A DNA stretch of 8,391 nucleotides from Comamonadaceae bacterium (GTDB lineage: Bacteria; Pseudomonadota; Gammaproteobacteria; Burkholderiales; Burkholderiaceae_C), in contig CANIDW010000055.1 in NCBI GenBank assembly GCA_947466165.1, forward strand, positions 1 through 8,391. The letters run 5' to 3'. The translations under genes were made by a program, and so were the position numbers. The notes beneath the pieces are model-generated. The model was not told the origin of the DNA, did not search any database, and saw only the letters and a list, made by a program, of their open reading frames with translations. Positions within the stretch are counted from its first letter, which is position 1, and each line of letters starts with the position of its first letter. This document shows, in pieces, positions 5,175-8,391 of this stretch.

Positions 5175-7145
5175 TCAGTCGCGGGCAGGCTTGGCGAACT
5201 TGCCGGCCTTCTTGGCCGCATCACGCGGCACAAAAACCTTGCCTGCCGGCTTGGCAAAGGCAGGCTTTGCAAATCCAGGTTTGGCAAACGCGGGCTTGCG
5301 ACCAGCGAAGTCAGGCCGCGGTGCGAAGCCTTCATTGCGGGCGCCGAAGTTGCGGTCGTCGCGGGGTGCAAAGTTGCGCTCTTCACGCGGGGCGAAGTTG
5401 CCTCCATTACCGCCGAAGTTACCGCCGCGGTCTCCGCCGAAGCCGCCACGGTCGTCAGGACGGCGCGGTGCGCGGTCCGCAAAGTTGCGGTCATTGAAAC
5501 CCTGGCCCGGCTGCGCCTGGAAAGGGGCGCGCTCTTGGCCGCGGTCACCACCACGGTCGTTGCGGTTGCCGCCGAAGCGGCCGCCACCATAACCGCCGCC
5601 GGCCGGCTTGCGACCTGCGTAGCCACCGCCACCGCCGCCGAAGCTGCGACCGCCACGGTCAGGACCGTTGCTGAAGTTGCCGCGTGGACGCTCTGTCGCA
5701 GGAAAACGCTGTTGCGGCTCCAGGCCGGCAATCACGCTCGGCTTGAGGCTTTGCTGTGTGTAGTGCTCGATCTCGCCGATCTTGCGGCGATCGCGGAACT
5801 CGGCGATCGTGATGGCCTGACCACTGCGACCGGCGCGGCCGGTACGACCAATGCGGTGCACATAGTCTTCGGCTTTCATCGGCAGGCCATAGTTGATCAC
5901 GTGGGTGATGGTGGGCACATCCAGGCCGCGGGCGGCGACGTCGGTAGCCACCAGAATCTGCACGCGGCCGTCACGGAAAGCCATCAGGCGGCGATTGCGC
6001 AGACCCTGGCTCAAGGCGCCATGCAGCGCCACGGCGCTGAAACCTTCTTGCACCAGGTCATTGGCCAAGCCATCGCACTCAACTTGGGTGCAGGCAAACA
6101 CCACAGCCTGGTTGATGGTGGTGTCACGCAACCAGTGGTCGAGCAACTTGCGCTTGTGCGTCATGTTGTCGGCCCACAGCAGCGACTGCGTGATGGAGGT
6201 GTGCTTGTCTTGCGGCGAATCGATCTCGACGCGCTGCGGCTCGCGCATGACGCGGGTGGCCAGTTGCATGATGCGTGGCGCAAAGGTGGCGCTGAACATC
6301 ATGGTCTGACGGCGCTGCAGCGTGAGCTGGTTGACCTCGGTCAGGTCGTCGGCAAAGCCGAGGTCAAGCATGCGGTCGGCTTCGTCCACCACCAGGAACT
6401 GGACCTGGTCGAGCTTGATCTGCATGCTGCGCTGCAAGTCCAGCAGGCGGCCGGGAGTGGCGACCACCAGATTGGCGTTTTGCAGTTTGGCAATTTGCAG
6501 CTGGTAAGGAATACCGCCGACCACGTTGGCCACGCGCAGACCACGGCAATGACGCACCAGATCAATGGCATCGGCGCAGACCTGCTGGGCCAATTCGCGG
6601 GTCGGGCACAGGATCAGGGCACCGGGTGTGGCAGCCTTGAAGTTGCGAACGTTGGTCGGGTCTTTGCGCTTGGGTTTTTTCAGCGGGGCTTCGCCCTTGG
6701 CAACGGCTTCGGCGCTCAAGCGCTCGAACTCGGCGCGCTCAAAACGCTCGGCTTCTTCAGCCTGCTTGAGCAAGGTGTGCAACACGGGCAGCAAGAACGC
6801 AGCGGTCTTGCCGCTGCCGGTCTGGCTGGAAACCAGCAGGTCGGTGAACTTGGCTTTTTTGCCCTCGGCCTGCGCTTCCAGGCCTTGCATGGCCTTCGGT
6901 ATCGTGGCCAATTGCACGGCGGTAGGCTGGGTAAAGCCCAGGTCCGCCACTGCCTGCAGGAGTTCGGGGGCCAGGCCCAGTTTCACAAAACCGTTGGGCA
7001 CCGGTACGAGGGCTGCAAGTGATCCCGCGGCAGGCGCATCACAGAAGTCGGGAACCAGGCTGGTTTCAACATCGGAAGTGATGTCAGAAGCCGCATCAGA
7101 ATTTTCGGGCACAAAATCGCCACGAGCCTCAAAAGAGTCAGTCAT
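5175..7145 (-). CDS. DEAD-box ATP-dependent RNA helicase with Gly/Arg-rich tail
   Basis: This 656-residue cytoplasmic RNA helicase of the RhlE/CsdA-like group would remodel RNA duplexes in ribosome assembly, mRNA decay or cold adaptation. After an acidic N-terminal extension (1-50) come the Q motif (Phe53 to Gln78, GFTQPTAVQ), motif I SQTGSGKT (107-114), Ia PTRELA (181-186), GG (210-211), Ib TPGR (230-233), II DEAD (254-257), III SAT (285-287), V ATDVAARGLD (400-409) and VI HRIGRTGR (430-437). All catalytic residues look intact. An insertion of about 45 charged residues (about 128-173) separates motifs I and Ia, where typical members are compact. From about 485 on, the tail is low-complexity: Gly/Arg/Asn/Asp-rich, then NFAPR-type units (583-610) and FAKP units (620-634), ending very basic. 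The tail probably binds RNA and is disordered. The start ATG (7145) has only a weak upstream GAGA. The paralogue name cannot be fixed from sequence alone. Confidence 0.93.
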   Translation of the reverse strand: MTDSFEARGDFVPENSDAASDITSDVETSLVPDFCDAPAAGSLAALVPVPNGFVKLGLAPELLQAVADLGFTQPTAVQLATIPKAMQGLEAQAEGKKAKFTDLLVSSQTGSGKTAAFLLPVLHTLLKQAEEAERFERAEFERLSAEAVAKGEAPLKKPKRKDPTNVRNFKAATPGALILCPTRELAQQVCADAIDLVRHCRGLRVANVVGGIPYQLQIAKLQNANLVVATPGRLLDLQRSMQIKLDQVQFLVVDEADRMLDLGFADDLTEVNQLTLQRRQTMMFSATFAPRIMQLATRVMREPQRVEIDSPQDKHTSITQSLLWADNMTHKRKLLDHWLRDTTINQAVVFACTQVECDGLANDLVQEGFSAVALHGALSQGLRNRRLMAFRDGRVQILVATDVAARGLDVPTITHVINYGLPMKAEDYVHRIGRTGRAGRSGQAITIAEFRDRRKIGEIEHYTQQSLKPSVIAGLEPQQRFPATERPRGNFSNGPDRGGRSFGGGGGGYAGRKPAGGGYGGGRFGGNRNDRGGDRGQERAPFQAQPGQGFNDRNFADRAPRRPDDRGGFGGDRGGNFGGNGGNFAPREERNFAPRDDRNFGARNEGFAPRPDFAGRKPAFAKPGFAKPAFAKPAGKVFVPRDAAKKAGKFAKPARD

Positions 7146-7369
7146 ATTTTTTCTATCTCGCTAATCACCTGTGCGCCTCGCTTTTGGCGAAGGAACAGGA
7201 AACTCCACCTGCGCGTTAGCAACAAGCTTCGTTCATGGTTAATAAAACATCAACCATCAAACGAATATCCGGATCAGGCGCTCAACAGGCCTGAAGCGTT
7301 GACTCTGCAAAAAGAGTCCAAAAGTGTGAGGTAGATGTACAAATGCAGGGCACACAGTGCTGCTGCAAG
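7146..7369 (-). promoter_or_regulatory. Long structured 5' leader of DEAD-box helicase gene
   Basis: If the promoter at 7376-7405 is right, about 224 nt precede the start codon. In transcript order the leader holds small inverted repeats: GCAC/GTGC (7350-7360), a perfect 6-bp GACTCT/AGAGTC stem (7301-7318), a 6-bp TCAGGC/GCCTGA stem (7274-7294) and a 6-bp ATGGTT/AACCAT stem (7235-7257). Long leaders are known for cold-inducible helicase and cold-shock genes. A regulatory role here is inferred, and it matches no riboswitch family that I recognise. Confidence 0.35.
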
Positions 7370-7375
7370 CCTCGG

Positions 7376-7405
7376 ATTATGGCACGCTTTGAGGGTTTGT
7401 ACCAA
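7376..7405 (-). promoter_or_regulatory. Probable sigma-70 promoter of DEAD-box helicase gene
   Basis: On the minus strand TTGGTA (7405-7400) and CATAAT (7381-7376) are separated by 18 bp. This is the best promoter in the spacer. It starts 30 bp past the stop of the TonB-like gene, and the predicted start near 7369 gives a leader of about 220 nt. Confidence 0.55.
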
Positions 7406-7434
7406 TTTTTGTGAATTCAAGGGTTAAACGCCTT

Positions 7435-8139
7435 TCAGCGCTCCTCCTTCAAATTGAAATGGATGGGAATCCGTACGGTTTGCGTTGTCAGCAAACCATC
7501 CTTGCGGGCCGGGGTAAACCGCCAGGCGCGCACGGCGTTCATGGCCGCAGCATCCAACATCGCGTGCCCGCTGAATTTTTCTAATTCGATACGGCCAGCA
7601 CGCCCGTCAGGCAGCACCTCGACCAGCAGCAGAACCTCCCCTTGTGCGCCTTGCCTTATGGCGAGCAGCGGGTAAGCAGGTCTGGGGTTGTTTAAATAAG
7701 CCGCCTTGTAATCAGCATCTGTGTTGCGTGCTGTTGCCGGCATCCCAGGCTCTTTGGCAGGCGTGGAGGCTGATGGTTGTGCCGCTGCTGGTGTCGCTGC
7801 TGGCGCCGCTGCTGGTGCTGATGTTGGCGCCGCTGCGGGCGTCGGTACAGGCGGCTGAACTTGAACCGGCGCCATGGCACTCAGTGTTGCCGGCAAATTC
7901 TGGGCTTTGTCTGACGCCAGCTTGTCTTTGCTCGGCGCAGTGGGGGGCTGGCGTTTGGCGTTGGCTTGCGCGCTCACAGGGGCTGGCGTTAAAAACTCCA
8001 GGCGCATATCGGGGCGCCTGATCACTGGCTCAACGCTAGCGTATTTGAGCCAAACCAGCAGCAAGCCGGCATGCGCGGCCAACACCAAGAGGCTCAAAGC
8101 GATGAGCAAGCTGGGCCGGGGCGACAAGTCAAGGCGCAT
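7435..8139 (-). CDS. TonB-like energy transducer protein
   Basis: This 234-residue inner-membrane protein would transmit proton-motive-force energy, with ExbB/ExbD partners, to outer-membrane receptors. It has a short cytoplasmic N-terminus, one transmembrane helix (about 10-31) and a flexible periplasmic linker. The linker becomes a Pro/Ala/Ser-rich stretch (about 91-131), typical of TonB proteins spanning the periplasm. A C-terminal TonB domain (about 144-230) contains RPAYPLLAIRQGAQGEV, LPDGRAGRIEL and AVRAWRFTPAR. A His (23) in the membrane helix, with Ser16 on its N-terminal side, recalls the Ser/His pair that E. coli TonB needs for coupling to ExbB, although the spacing here is 7 rather than 4. 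It is an orphan in this window: exbB, exbD and any receptor gene are absent. No good Shine-Dalgarno sequence precedes the ATG at 8139. It could also be a TonB paralogue dedicated to one receptor or a TolA-like protein, though the C-terminal domain favours TonB. Confidence 0.85.
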   Translation of the reverse strand: MRLDLSPRPSLLIALSLLVLAAHAGLLLVWLKYASVEPVIRRPDMRLEFLTPAPVSAQANAKRQPPTAPSKDKLASDKAQNLPATLSAMAPVQVQPPVPTPAAAPTSAPAAAPAATPAAAQPSASTPAKEPGMPATARNTDADYKAAYLNNPRPAYPLLAIRQGAQGEVLLLVEVLPDGRAGRIELEKFSGHAMLDAAAMNAVRAWRFTPARKDGLLTTQTVRIPIHFNLKEER

Positions 8140-8229
8140 TTAAAAAATAGGCTCAGTCTCGACACATCGAGTTGGTAGAGTTTGAGATCGCATGTCGAAA
8201 GCGTTCATAGGCTGCGGCAGGGTCTGACT

Positions 8230-8391
8230 TTATTTCAGGAAATGCTCGCGGTAGTGTTCGAGCTCGTCGATCGACTCGTGCACGTCGGCCAGGGCGGTGT
8301 GGCTTTGCCGCTTTTTGAAAGCGCTGTAGACCTCAGGCCGCCAACGCTTGGCCAGCTCTTTGAAGGTGCTGACATCCACATTGCGGTAATG
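8230..8391 (-). CDS. orn: Oligoribonuclease Orn, C-terminal part, runs off right edge
   Basis: Orn is a 3'-to-5' exoribonuclease of the DEDDh class that degrades 2-5 nt RNA fragments, including pGpG from cyclic-di-GMP turnover. Only the last 53 codons are present. They match the C-terminus of E. coli Orn closely from memory: [16 protein letters not shown], then [11 protein letters not shown] carrying the final catalytic His and Asp (His31 and Asp36 of the fragment, the same 5-residue spacing as His158/Asp163 in E. coli), and the ending [11 protein letters not shown]. The first DEDD residues are beyond the edge. The stop is TAA at 8232-8230. A gap of 90 bp separates it from the TonB-like gene on the same strand. 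I see no convincing terminator there, so read-through is possible. Confidence 0.93.
   Translation of the reverse strand, partial: HYRNVDVSTFKELAKRWRPEVYSAFKKRQSHTALADVHESIDELEHYREHFLK

Noticed and set aside
5124..7022. A 632-codon open frame on the plus strand opposite the DEAD-box gene
   Set aside because: It is an antisense shadow produced by high-GC codon bias. The protein is Ala/Val/Thr/Gly low-complexity at its start and has no recognisable domain, whereas the minus strand encodes all DEAD-box motifs. It also begins inside the terminator.
7218..7259. Short 13-codon frame in the DEAD-box leader as a leader peptide
   Set aside because: There is no ribosome-binding site before its ATG and no runs of regulatory codons; such short frames are common by chance.
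7644..8021. A 125-codon plus-strand frame over the TonB-like gene
   Set aside because: It is a shadow of the Pro/Ala-rich linker codons on the minus strand. The apparent hydrophobic Leu/Val-rich segment is the reverse reading of Ala/Pro/Gln codons.
8140..8229. Possible terminator between orn and the TonB-like gene
   Set aside because: A 5-bp stem (CTCGA/TCGAG) is present on the minus strand, but the T-run is about 11 nt beyond it, so it does not have intrinsic-terminator geometry.

Overview
The window looks like chromosome from a GC-rich betaproteobacterium, most likely Burkholderiales and probably Comamonadaceae. The reasons are the high-GC codon use, a Bug-family (TctC-like) periplasmic binding protein paired with a hydrolase, a DEAD-box helicase with a long insertion and a Gly/Arg-rich tail, and the style of the UvrD, Orn and TonB-like proteins. 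Genus is not determined. I see no insertion sequence, CRISPR array, rRNA or tRNA gene, or phage gene.

Layout from left to right. Positions 1-776 (-) hold the N-terminal 258 codons of the DNA helicase UvrD, cut by the left edge. A divergent intergenic region (777-1016) carries a TACAAT box close to the uvrD start and a plus-strand hairpin with a T-run upstream of the next gene. Positions 1017-1994 (+) encode a GMP reductase of the short 'type 2' class. It meets tail to tail, with only 2 bp between stop codons, an alpha/beta hydrolase of the HGGxW / arylformamidase-like class (1997-2872, -). After a divergent spacer (2873-3169) comes a compact two-gene plus-strand unit: a second, unrelated alpha/beta hydrolase (3170-4084) and a Bug/TctC solute-binding protein (4089-5057). 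The unit ends at a strong hairpin terminator (5100-5141) that can serve both strands.

The right half is all on the minus strand. It holds a 656-residue DEAD-box RNA helicase (5175-7145) with a recognisable promoter and a long leader rich in inverted repeats (7146-7405), a small TonB-like energy transducer (7435-8139), and the last 53 codons of oligoribonuclease Orn (8230-8391), cut by the right edge.

How the genes work together. Most are independent housekeeping functions: DNA repair, purine interconversion, RNA remodelling and RNA turnover. The one pair that looks functionally linked is hydrolase plus Bug protein, which suggests capture of an organic acid or ester in the periplasm and hydrolysis in the cytoplasm; the substrate is not readable from sequence. 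I found no convincing undescribed multi-gene system. The most useful leads are regulatory: a possibly leaderless uvrD, an attenuator-like hairpin before guaC, a hairpin against the ribosome-binding site of the first hydrolase, and the structured leader of the DEAD-box gene.
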